Shown: positions 1-6,447 of the stretch, one piece after another
Numbering within the stretch: position 1 is the first letter of the stretch
Layout of the letters: each line of letters starts with the position of its first letter
Origin: CBDTYW01 sp965364735
GTDB taxonomy: Bacteria; Actinomycetota; Nitriliruptoria; Nitriliruptorales; Nitriliruptoraceae
Direction of reading: 5' to 3'
Assembly: GCA_965364735.1 (NCBI GenBank)
Contig: CBDTYW010000161.1
Location: 1-8,575 of the forward strand
DNA length: 8,575 nt
Notes under the pieces: generated by a model
What the model was told of the DNA's origin: nothing
Databases searched by the model: none
The model's input: only the letters and a program-made list of their open reading frames with translations
Made by a program: the position numbers and the translations under genes

Positions 1-886
1 GGTCCGGATTGTGGCGGACGGCGTTCGCGATGAGGTTCTTCAGGAGCTGACGGATCAGGGTGGGCTGACCCCAGAGCGGCACGACGTCGACCGCGTCGAT
101 GCGAACGTTGCTGAGGTCGGGCTCCAGGAGCTCCTTGATCCAGGCGATCACCTCGATGACGTCGATCTGCGATCGCCCCTCGAGGTCGCCGGTCACGTCA
201 CTGACCTCGGCGAGGAGGCCGTCCATGTGCTGAGCGAGCGAGCGCACGCGGCTGGTCGCGCTCTCGATCAACGACTGCGACTGATCGCAGAGGTCGCGTT
301 CGAGCATCGAGAGGGTGCTCAGGGCCAGCGAGATCGCGGTGAGCGGCGACTTCAGGTCGTGGGCGACCATCGCCCCGAAGCGCTCGAGGTGCACGATCGC
401 ATCGCGCAGCTGTTCGGACTGCATGACCAGACGGTTGGACTGGAGGTGACGCTCCACCGCATGGCGGATGCTGCGCTCCAGGATGGAGGGCGTGATCGCT
501 CGCTTGTCCAGGAGCTCCTGCGCTCCCTGCCGAACCGCCTCGACGCCGGACTGGCCGGGGTGTGCCGTGAGCACGACGACCGGCGTCGCAGGCTGGCGCT
601 GCGAGAGCTCACGGAGTCCCCGGTACGCGTCCGGGTTGTCAGCGTTCGGAAGGGCCAGGTCGAGCAGGATGAGGTCGGCCGCGTGGTGGTCGAGGTGTGC
701 GTGGGCCTCGGCGATCGAGCCGACGCAGTCGACCTCGCAGCGCACCCCGGTCATCTGCCGCAGCATCAGCTGGGTGTAGGCACGGAACGTCGCGTCGTCC
801 TCGACGATCAGGATCGTGAGCGTCACGACGGCGTCGTGGCCGCCCGACGAATCGTGACGGAGGGTGGTCATCTTCGTCGCCTGCAT
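1..886 (-). CDS. Receiver-histidine kinase protein, copy 1 (3' end beyond the window)
   Basis: A cytoplasmic two-component signalling protein with a response-regulator receiver at the N-terminus and a histidine kinase core behind it. 295 codons are visible and the frame runs off the left edge. Receiver (about residues 22-135): acidic pocket E29-D30-D31, phospho-acceptor D76 in LILLDLALP, switch T107 and K128. A helical linker (about 136-170) leads to the H-box HDLKSPLT with H176, then the ATPase N-box with N284 and N288. The G boxes must lie outside the window. There are no membrane segments, PAS/GAF domain or DNA-binding domain. The ATG at 886 is chosen because a perfect 10-base Shine-Dalgarno lies just upstream; M6 is a less likely alternative. 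It is a tandem paralogue of the gene at 1052-2251, with no gap in the alignment. The input signal and partner are unknown. Family call secure, function inferred. Confidence 0.9.
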   Translation of the reverse strand, partial: MQATKMTTLRHDSSGGHDAVVTLTILIVEDDATFRAYTQLMLRQMTGVRCEVDCVGSIAEAHAHLDHHAADLILLDLALPNADNPDAYRGLRELSQRQPATPVVVLTAHPGQSGVEAVRQGAQELLDKRAITPSILERSIRHAVERHLQSNRLVMQSEQLRDAIVHLERFGAMVAHDLKSPLTAISLALSTLSMLERDLCDQSQSLIESATSRVRSLAQHMDGLLAEVSDVTGDLEGRSQIDVIEVIAWIKELLEPDLSNVRIDAVDVVPLWGQPTLIRQLLKNLIANAVRHNPD

Positions 887-888
887 GG

Positions 889-916
889 AAGATCACCTCC
901 GGTCACCAAAGATCAC
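889..916. repeat. Direct repeat AAGATCAC x2, overlapping the RBS of copy 1
   Basis: AAGATCAC occurs at 889-896 and again at 909-916 on the plus strand, a 20-base period close to two helical turns, with GGTCACC between the copies. The first copy overlaps the Shine-Dalgarno. Tandem sites with this spacing can be operators for a dimeric regulator, but part of the first copy is simply the ribosome-binding complement. Function is a guess. Confidence 0.35.
891..900 (-). promoter_or_regulatory. Very strong ribosome binding site for receiver-kinase copy 1
   Basis: Read on the minus strand this is GGAGGTGATC, four bases before the ATG at 886 (GGAGG itself is nine bases away). All ten bases are complementary to the GATCACCTCC found at the 3' end of bacterial 16S rRNA. 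Such a long match fixes the start codon and suggests efficient translation initiation. Confidence 0.85.
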
Positions 917-924
917 GCTACTGA

Positions 925-953
925 TCTCTACGGAGCGGAATCACTCAACTGAA
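925..953 (-). promoter_or_regulatory. Possible sigma-70-type promoter for receiver-kinase copy 1
   Basis: On the minus strand TTCAGT (948-953) and TAGAGA (925-930) are separated by 17 bases, ending about 39 bases before the start codon. Each hexamer matches its consensus at only about three of six positions. It is a weak candidate, listed because the 165-base gap after the upstream paralogue leaves room for an independent promoter. Confidence 0.2.
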
Positions 954-1008
954 GGACTTCATGTCGGAATGTCGCCGCGGGTGCCGGACCATTCAGACAT
1001 CACGGTCT

Positions 1009-1019
1009 TACTCTGAGTA
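1009..1019. repeat. 11-base palindrome TACTCTGAGTA between the two receiver-kinase genes
   Basis: A perfect 5-bp inverted repeat, TACTC and GAGTA around a single T, lies 33 bases past the stop of copy 2 and about 120 bases upstream of copy 1. It has no T-run and too small a loop to act as an RNA terminator, so if functional it would be a protein binding site. Chance is possible. Confidence 0.25.
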
Positions 1020-1051
1020 GTTGTCGTGCAGGGCGACGGGACAGATCGGTC

Positions 1052-2251
1052 TCAGGCAGCGGCGCGGACGCTGTTGCGCTGCGGGATCTCGGCGATGAAC
1101 GCTGCCCCACCGAGGTCGCTGTCCTCGATCCAGATGCGGCCACCGTGGCGGTTGACCGCCATCCGACAGGACGCGAGGCCCATGCCGTGGCCTGACGGGA
1201 GCGTCTCGCCGCGCTCGCCGGGAGTGAACAGCCGGTCTCGTCCCAGCGCGGCGATCCCGCAGCCAGAGTCCTCGACCACGAGGCGGATTCCGCCGGCGCA
1301 GGCGCGCGTGCTCACGCGAACCCTGAGCGGGCCCACGGGGTTGTGCCGGGCGGCGTTGAGCACGAGGTTCATCAGGAGCTGGCGGATGAGCGTTGGCTCA
1401 CCCCAGAACCCGGTGAGACCCTCGGACTCGAGGCGCACATGCGCCAGGTCCCGCTCGAGGAGGGTCTCGATCCATCGGATCGTCTCTCCGACGTTGATCT
1501 CCGCGCGTCCGTCGGCCTCGCCGGTGGCGTCGCCGACCTCCTCCAGCAGGCCGTCGATGTGCTCCGCAAGGGTCTCCACGCGGCGTGCGGCGCGCTCGAT
1601 CATCAACATCGCCTGCGGTCCGAGGTCCGGCTCGACCATCGGCAGCGTTCCCAACGCGATGGCGACCGCAGTCAACGGCGCCTTGAGATCGTGGGCGACC
1701 ATGGCGCCGAAGCGGTCGAGGTGCACGATCGCGTCACGGAGCTGTTCGGACTGCAGCATCATCCTGTTCGACTGGAGGTGTCGTTCCACGGCATGGCGGA
1801 TGCTGCGCTCGAGGAGCAGCGGCGTGATGGTGCGCTTGTCGAGAAGGTCCTGAGCGCCCTGCCGGACCGCGTCGAGCTCGGTCGCGAAGAGGCTTCCGGT
1901 GAGCACGATGATCGGGGTTGCGGGGGTGCGCTGAGCGAGGTCGCGGAGCCCCGAGTACTCGTCATCGCCTCGGGAGTCCGGCAGTGAGAGGTCGAGCAGG
2001 ATCAGGTCCGCAGCGTGATGGTCAAGGTGATCATGGGCTTCTCGGATGGATCCGGCGCCCGAGACCGAGCACTGGACCGTGGTCATCTGCGACAGCATCA
2101 GCTGGACGTAGGCCAGATAGGACTCATCGTCCTCGACGACGAGCACGGACAGCGGGACCCCTTGGGCAGGGACGCTCGTGAGGGCAACGCCCTTCCGGCT
2201 GGTCATACGGCGAGCCTGCTTGCGTCCCACGGTTGTCTCCAAAGATGTCAT
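1052..2251 (-). CDS. Receiver-histidine kinase protein, copy 2 (complete)
   Basis: A soluble hybrid of receiver plus histidine kinase, 399 residues from the ATG at 2251. Receiver (about 33-146): E40-D41-D42, phospho-acceptor D87 in LILLDLSLP, T118 and K139. A helical linker (about 147-180) is nearly identical to copy 1. The dimerisation domain carries H187 in HDLKAPLT. The ATPase domain has an N-box (N295, N299), a G1 box DSGCGI (328-333) and a G2 box GHGMGL (354-359), so an active kinase is expected. No transmembrane segment, sensor or output domain is seen. The start is uncertain: the ATG at 2251 has no clear Shine-Dalgarno, whereas the GTG at 2230 (codon 8) has GGAG six bases upstream (392 residues), and ATG 2206 (codon 16) lines up with M6 of copy 1. 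A phosphorelay or receiver-controlled kinase role is inferred; the target is unknown. Confidence 0.92.
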   Translation of the reverse strand: MTSLETTVGRKQARRMTSRKGVALTSVPAQGVPLSVLVVEDDESYLAYVQLMLSQMTTVQCSVSGAGSIREAHDHLDHHAADLILLDLSLPDSRGDDEYSGLRDLAQRTPATPIIVLTGSLFATELDAVRQGAQDLLDKRTITPLLLERSIRHAVERHLQSNRMMLQSEQLRDAIVHLDRFGAMVAHDLKAPLTAVAIALGTLPMVEPDLGPQAMLMIERAARRVETLAEHIDGLLEEVGDATGEADGRAEINVGETIRWIETLLERDLAHVRLESEGLTGFWGEPTLIRQLLMNLVLNAARHNPVGPLRVRVSTRACAGGIRLVVEDSGCGIAALGRDRLFTPGERGETLPSGHGMGLASCRMAVNRHGGRIWIEDSDLGGAAFIAEIPQRNSVRAAA

Positions 2252-2282
2252 TCATGGCCATCCAGACGGACGGGCCGCGAAG

Positions 2283-2294
2283 AACACAAGTGTT
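2283..2294. repeat. Inverted repeat AACAC-AA-GTGTT upstream of receiver-kinase copy 2
   Basis: A 5-bp perfect inverted repeat with a 2-base centre sits 32 bases upstream of the ATG at 2251, in the 106-base gap after lipA. Its position suits an operator or activator site. No convincing -35/-10 pair was found in the same gap, and no terminator with a U-run follows lipA, so read-through from lipA is possible. Confidence 0.3.
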
Positions 2295-2357
2295 GGGAAC
2301 CGCAGAACAGAGGATTCTGACTCCGACTTGAGGAAGCCGTGAGGAGCTTGAGGTGGG

Positions 2358-3407
2358 TCAGGCGCCGGGCTGGTCGCCCGTCGGCTGCCAGGAGTTCGCG
2401 TCCATGGCCTGCTGACCAGCGTGGTAGCTCGACCGGACCATCGGACCGGCCTCGACGTGGTCGAACCCGAGCTCGTCCTCGCCGTACGCGCGGAAGCTGG
2501 CGAACACGTCGGGGTGGACGTAGCGGTCCAAGGTGATGTGCTGGGCTGAAGGCTGGAGGTACTGGCCGATGGTCAGCAGGTTGACGCCCGAGGCCCGGAG
2601 GTCGCGCATGCACGCGCGGATCTCCTCGTCCGTCTCTCCCATCCCAGCGATGAGGTTCGACTTCACCGCGGTGGTCGGCTCGAAGCGCCGACGCGCCTCG
2701 GCGAGGAACTCCAGGCCCGCGTCGTAGTCGAACGACGGGCGGATGACCGGGAAGAGGCGACGCGTCGTCTCGAGGTTGAACCCGAAGACGTCCGGCGGGC
2801 TGGCGACGACCTGGTCGAGGCCCGCAGACCCCTTCGCGCGGTCCATGCCGTACCCGAAGTCGCTCGGGAGGACCTCGATGCCCATGGCGGGGTCGGCGGC
2901 GCGGATCTGACGGATCGACTCCGCGATCAGCCATGCGCCACCGTCGTCGAGGTCGTCGCGCGCGACCATGGTGATGACGGTGAAGCGCAGCCCGAGCTTC
3001 GCGACCGCCTCCGCGACACGGCGCGGCTCGTCACGGTCATACCCCGCGGGCTTGCCGGTCTTGATCTGGCAGAATCCACAGCGCCGCGTGCAGTCCTCAC
3101 CGCCGATGAGGAACGTCGCCTCGCGGTCCTCCCAGCACTCGTAGATGTTGGGGCAGCGGGCCTGCTGGCAGACGGTGTTGAGGCCGAGCCCGTCCATCAG
3201 GGAGGTGACGTCGGTGAAGTTCTCACCGAACTTCGCCTTGATCTTCAGCCACTCGGGCTTGCGGCCCTCCGGCAGAGACGTGTCGACGGTGCGACGCACC
3301 GTTCCTGCGCGCTGCGTCTTCTCGCGTCCGACCATGTCGAGCATGCGCGCGTTGGGAGGGATCACGGGAGCGGGGGAGGAGTCCATGGGTCGCAGGATAC
3401 GACCCAC
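2358..3407 (-). CDS. lipA: Lipoyl synthase (radical SAM)
   Basis: It inserts two sulfur atoms into protein-bound octanoyl groups to make lipoyl cofactors for 2-oxoacid dehydrogenases and glycine cleavage. Both iron-sulfur motifs are intact: auxiliary cluster C80-x4-C85-x5-C91, and radical SAM cluster C106-x3-C110-x2-C113. The C-terminal RSSY (325-328) is the conserved LipA signature that completes the auxiliary cluster. Typical blocks such as CPNIYECWEDREATFLIGG and GQYLQPS are present. At 349 residues it is slightly long, through an N-terminal extension rich in basic residues and, compared from memory with E. coli LipA, about five extra residues near 183-203. The GTG at 3407 follows GGGGTGAGG, a rather close Shine-Dalgarno; ATG 3386 (codon 8) is an alternative. 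It lies 12 bases after enzyme I, so may be cotranscribed with the PTS genes, with no lipB nearby. Confidence 0.95.
   Translation of the reverse strand: MGRILRPMDSSPAPVIPPNARMLDMVGREKTQRAGTVRRTVDTSLPEGRKPEWLKIKAKFGENFTDVTSLMDGLGLNTVCQQARCPNIYECWEDREATFLIGGEDCTRRCGFCQIKTGKPAGYDRDEPRRVAEAVAKLGLRFTVITMVARDDLDDGGAWLIAESIRQIRAADPAMGIEVLPSDFGYGMDRAKGSAGLDQVVASPPDVFGFNLETTRRLFPVIRPSFDYDAGLEFLAEARRRFEPTTAVKSNLIAGMGETDEEIRACMRDLRASGVNLLTIGQYLQPSAQHITLDRYVHPDVFASFRAYGEDELGFDHVEAGPMVRSSYHAGQQAMDANSWQPTGDQPGA
3386..3406 (-). promoter_or_regulatory. Hairpin spanning the two candidate lipA start codons
   Basis: A perfect 7-bp inverted repeat, TGGGTCG and CGACCCA around a 7-base loop, runs from the second base of the GTG at 3407 to the first base of the ATG at 3386. 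In mRNA it would form a stable GC-rich stem. No U-run follows, so it is not an ordinary intrinsic terminator of the PTS operon. It could limit lipA translation or be incidental. Confidence 0.4.
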
Positions 3408-3419
3408 GGCCTCACCCCG

Positions 3420-5108
3420 TCATGTCGCGGAGGTGCGCTCCGCTGCTTCGGCGACGAACTCCTGGACGGCCGTACGCGCTGCCGTCGGCGTGGTCGCCTC
3501 GAGCGCGATCTCCGCAGCGCGACGACAGTCGTCGAGGGTCACGTCCGCGAGCATCGCCCGGACCTCGGCGACAGCGGGACCGGCCATGGACAGCGACGAG
3601 CAGCCGAGCCCGGTCAGCACGACCGCGAGCAACGGGTCGGCGGCTGCCTCGCCGCACACGCCCACCGGCATCTCCCCGGCGGTCCCGGCGGAAGCCGTCC
3701 TCGCGACGAGCTCCAGCAGCGCTGGCTGCCACGGGGTGAGCAGATGGCCGAGCTCGCCGACCTGACGATCCGCGGCGAACGTGTACTGCGACAGGTCGTT
3801 GGTGCCGAGCGAGACGAAGTCGACGACGCCGACGAGGTCGCGGGTTCGCAGCGCGAGCGAGGGGACCTCGACCATCACGCCGACCTTCGCGATGCCCGCA
3901 GCGCGTGCGGCGCTGGCGAAGGCCTCTGCCTCGGCCGCCGTGGCGATCATCGGCGCCATCACCCAGACGTCGCACGGGGCGTCCTTCGACGCGTCCCCGA
4001 TCGCGGTGAGCTGGGTGGTGATGAGGTCTGGCTCGAGCTCCTTGAGCCGCCAGCCGCGCAGGCCCAGGGCGGGGTTCTCGCCCGGACCGGGCTGGACGAA
4101 CGGCAGCGGCTTGTCGGCGCCGATGTCGAGGGTGCGCACGACGACCTTGCGGCCGGAGAACGACGTGAAGATGTCGCGGTACGTCGTGGTCTGCTCCTCC
4201 AACGTGGGCGCGTCGGTGCGCCCGAGGAACAACAGCTCCGTGCGGAGCAGGCCAACTCCCTCGGAGTCGACGGTGGCTGCCGAGGAGTCCGCGACGCCGA
4301 CGTTGACGAGCAGCTGGACGGCGTGGTCGTCAGCGGTACGTCCCGGACCGGTGGAGCCGGCGACGCGAGCGACGTGGGCGGCAGCTCGCGCGGTCGCCGC
4401 GTTGATCGTGTCCTGGTCCGGAGCGACCGTGACCGTGCCGCGGCGTCCGTCGACGAGCACGCGCGATCCCTCGGCGACGTCGAGGATCCCCTCGCAGGAC
4501 ACGATCGCTGGCATCCCGAGCGACCGCGCGATGATCGCGGTGTGGCTGGTCGGGCCTCCGTGCTCGGTGACGAGCCCGGCGACGCGTGTCGGGTCGAGAT
4601 CGACGGTGTCGGCCGGGGCGAGGTCGTCGGCGACGAGCACGAACGGGTGCTCGCGGTGCGGGATCCCCGGCATCGGCAGCTTGTGCAGCCTGGCGACGAT
4701 CCGCAGGCGGAGATCGTCGAGGTCAGCTGCCCGTTCGCCGAGGTAGCCGCCGATCTCGAGCAGCATGTCGCGGAACTCGTTGATCGCGGTGGTCACGGCA
4801 ACCGTCGTCGTCGCGCCCTCGTCGAGGAGCGCGCTGGACCGGTCGGTGAGGGCCGGGTCCTGCGACATCATGATCATGGACTCGAGGACCTCGACGGCCT
4901 CGCCCTTCGCACGGTCGCGCCGCGCGCCGAGATCCTCTGCGACCTCGGACATGGCGAGCGCGACCGCCGCACGGCCCTCGTCGGGCGCAGCGGGCGGGGC
5001 GTCGTCGACGACGATCACGGGAACGCCCATGCGGACCAGCGGCCCGAGCGCGATGCCGGGGCTGACCCCGGTTCCCTTCAGCTGTGTGGCGGTCGTCACG
5101 TCAGGCAT
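3420..5108 (-). CDS. ptsI: PTS enzyme I (phosphoenolpyruvate-protein phosphotransferase)
   Basis: The cytoplasmic first enzyme of the PTS: it takes phosphate from PEP and passes it to HPr. The 562 residues are close to the usual length of about 570. An N-terminal HPr-binding and phosphohistidine part (about 1-230) carries the active H189 in GGPTSHTAIIAR. The C-terminal PEP-binding barrel (about 260-545) shows R289 (LLRTELLF), R325 (VVRTLDIGADK), E414 (VMVEVPS), GTNDLSQY (435-442), R448 and the catalytic C485 in GVCGEAA. All key residues are present, so it should be active. Its ATG at 5108 overlaps the end of ptsH by 8 bases with only a weak Shine-Dalgarno, which suggests translational coupling to HPr. 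The gene lies in the same run as a mannitol-type transporter, so it may be a dedicated or the sole enzyme I of this organism; the window cannot tell which. Confidence 0.97.
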   Translation of the reverse strand: MPDVTTATQLKGTGVSPGIALGPLVRMGVPVIVVDDAPPAAPDEGRAAVALAMSEVAEDLGARRDRAKGEAVEVLESMIMMSQDPALTDRSSALLDEGATTTVAVTTAINEFRDMLLEIGGYLGERAADLDDLRLRIVARLHKLPMPGIPHREHPFVLVADDLAPADTVDLDPTRVAGLVTEHGGPTSHTAIIARSLGMPAIVSCEGILDVAEGSRVLVDGRRGTVTVAPDQDTINAATARAAAHVARVAGSTGPGRTADDHAVQLLVNVGVADSSAATVDSEGVGLLRTELLFLGRTDAPTLEEQTTTYRDIFTSFSGRKVVVRTLDIGADKPLPFVQPGPGENPALGLRGWRLKELEPDLITTQLTAIGDASKDAPCDVWVMAPMIATAAEAEAFASAARAAGIAKVGVMVEVPSLALRTRDLVGVVDFVSLGTNDLSQYTFAADRQVGELGHLLTPWQPALLELVARTASAGTAGEMPVGVCGEAAADPLLAVVLTGLGCSSLSMAGPAVAEVRAMLADVTLDDCRRAAEIALEATTPTAARTAVQEFVAEAAERTSAT

Positions 5109-5370
5109 CCAGGTCGCTCGCGATCAGCTCGGCGAGCGTCTTGACGGACTCCTCGGCGCCGTCGCCTTCGGAGGTGAGGGTGACCTCGTCGTCGGGGCCT
5201 GCCCCGAGCGACAGGATCGAGAGCAGCGATCGGGCGTCGACAGGGTTGCCGTCGCCCTTCGCGATCTTGACGATGGCCGGAAGGCCAGCGGCGGCCTTCA
5301 CCACGGTGGCTGCGGGCCGTGCGTGCAGGCCCACCTTGGATCCGACGCGGACGGTTTGTGAGGTGGTCAT
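5101..5370 (-). CDS. ptsH: PTS phosphocarrier protein HPr
   Basis: A small cytoplasmic carrier that receives phosphate from enzyme I on a histidine and hands it to the IIA domain. The start chosen is the ATG at 5370 (89 residues), because GGGAG lies eight bases upstream; the in-frame ATG at 5385 has no such site and adds five residues absent from most HPr proteins. With this start the active histidine is H16 in GLHARPA, next to the usual position 15. The regulatory serine site corresponds to S48 in DARSLLSILSLG; whether it is used is doubtful, since HPr kinase is generally absent from actinobacteria. The gene follows the dehydrogenase after 33 bases and overlaps ptsI by 8 bases. Confidence 0.96.
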   Translation of the reverse strand: MTTSQTVRVGSKVGLHARPAATVVKAAAGLPAIVKIAKGDGNPVDARSLLSILSLGAGPDDEVTLTSEGDGAEESVKTLAELIASDLDA

Positions 5371-5403
5371 GTTCTTGCTCCCCATGTCATGAGTGGCTGG
5401 TGT

Positions 5404-6447
5404 TCACGGCTCGACGACGACCTTGATGGCCTCGCCGCTGATGACGGCCTGGATGGCGTCGTGGACCTTCGAGAGCGGAACCTTGTGGGTGATGAGGTCC
5501 TTCACCGGGACCTCGCCGCTGGCGATGAGACCGAGCGCCCGCGTGTTGTGCGCCGGGCTCGATCCGTTCGCACCGATGAGCGAGAGCTCGCGGTAGTGCA
5601 CGACGTTGGAGTCGCACTGGATGATCGGGTTGTCCTTCGGCAGGCCGCCGAAGAAGCTCACCCGGCCGCGAGGTGCGGCCATCTGGATGGCGTCCTCCTG
5701 AGCCTTGCCGGACGGTGCGGCGGTGATGATGCAGGTGGCCCCTCTCCCGTCGGTGAGGCGCATGACCTCGTCGATCACGCTCTGGCCGGAACCGACGAGC
5801 GCGGCGTCGGGCTTGACGACATCCGCCGAGAGCTTGAGCCGGTCGGCGTTGATGTCGGTCAAGAACACCTTGACCGCACCCTTGGAACGGGCGAGGCGGA
5901 CGTGCATGCACCCGATCGGGCCGGCGCCCATGACGACGACCACATCGCCCTCGCCGACGCGGGCGAGCTCCTGGGCGTTGAGGGCGCATGCGAGCGGTTC
6001 TGTCGCGGAGGCCTCGGCGTAGCTGAGACCCTCGGGGATCTTGTTGACGCCCTTGACGCGGACGACGAGCTCCGGGACGACCATGTACTCGGCGAAGCCG
6101 CCGGCGTACTGGTAGCCCATCGAGGTCTGGTTCGGGCAGACCTGCTCCATGTCGGCGTCGCAGGCCCAGCAGTCACCGCAGGGGACCGCGGCGATGACCT
6201 GAACACCTTCGCCGATGGCGAAGCCTTCTGTGCCCTCGCCGATCTCGACGATCTCGCCGGCCAGCTCGTGGCCGATCACCTGGGGTGGCTCGAGCCGCGG
6301 ATGGCCGTGCTTGAAGATCTTCGCGTCCGTGCCGCACGTGGCGGTGGCGCGCATCTTCAGCAGAAGCTCGCCGGGGCCGGCGGTCGGCTTCTCGATCTCC
6401 TCGAGGCGAAGGTCGCCGGGGGCGTGGTAGGTGGCTGCGAGCATCAT
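5404..6447 (-). CDS. Zinc-dependent medium-chain dehydrogenase, probable hexitol-phosphate dehydrogenase
   Basis: An NAD(P)-dependent alcohol dehydrogenase of the MDR superfamily, sorbitol/threonine dehydrogenase-like, 347 residues. Catalytic zinc ligands: C38 in CGTDAK, H60-E61 in GHE, and probably E150 in TEPLAC. All four structural zinc cysteines are present: C90, C93, C96 and C104. The Rossmann motif is GAGPIG (174-179), and D198 at the end of the second strand predicts NAD over NADP. ATG 6447 overlaps the IIA stop by four bases, with GGAG eight bases upstream; a second ATG follows directly. Set among mannitol-type PTS genes, it most likely oxidises the imported hexitol phosphate to a ketose phosphate, as the MDR enzyme GatD does for galactitol-1-phosphate. 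Substrate is inference; classical MtlD belongs to a different, zinc-free family. L-iditol or other polyol dehydrogenase is the alternative. Confidence 0.9.
   Translation of the reverse strand: MMLAATYHAPGDLRLEEIEKPTAGPGELLLKMRATATCGTDAKIFKHGHPRLEPPQVIGHELAGEIVEIGEGTEGFAIGEGVQVIAAVPCGDCWACDADMEQVCPNQTSMGYQYAGGFAEYMVVPELVVRVKGVNKIPEGLSYAEASATEPLACALNAQELARVGEGDVVVVMGAGPIGCMHVRLARSKGAVKVFLTDINADRLKLSADVVKPDAALVGSGQSVIDEVMRLTDGRGATCIITAAPSGKAQEDAIQMAAPRGRVSFFGGLPKDNPIIQCDSNVVHYRELSLIGANGSSPAHNTRALGLIASGEVPVKDLITHKVPLSKVHDAIQAVISGEAIKVVVEP

Noticed and set aside
11..952. A 313-codon open frame on the plus strand at the left end
   Set aside because: It is antisense to receiver-kinase copy 1. A similar antisense frame opposite copy 2 (1343-1987) shares some peptide patterns, but only because the sense genes are paralogous.
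2327..2353. CTTGAGG repeated at 2327-2333 and 2347-2353
   Set aside because: A 7-base repeat in a GA-rich stretch after lipA; it could easily be chance, and nothing around it suggests a function.
2317..2361. CTGAC ... GTCAG inverted repeat at the lipA stop as a terminator
   Set aside because: The 5-bp arms are 35 bases apart with no U-run; a stem this short with so large a loop is not a credible terminator.
3744..5144. A 466-codon open frame on the plus strand opposite enzyme I
   Set aside because: It is antisense to ptsI, whose catalytic motifs are unmistakable. The product is a low-complexity Arg/Asp/Glu/Gly/Val-rich chain with no recognisable domain, as expected from GC-rich antisense frames.
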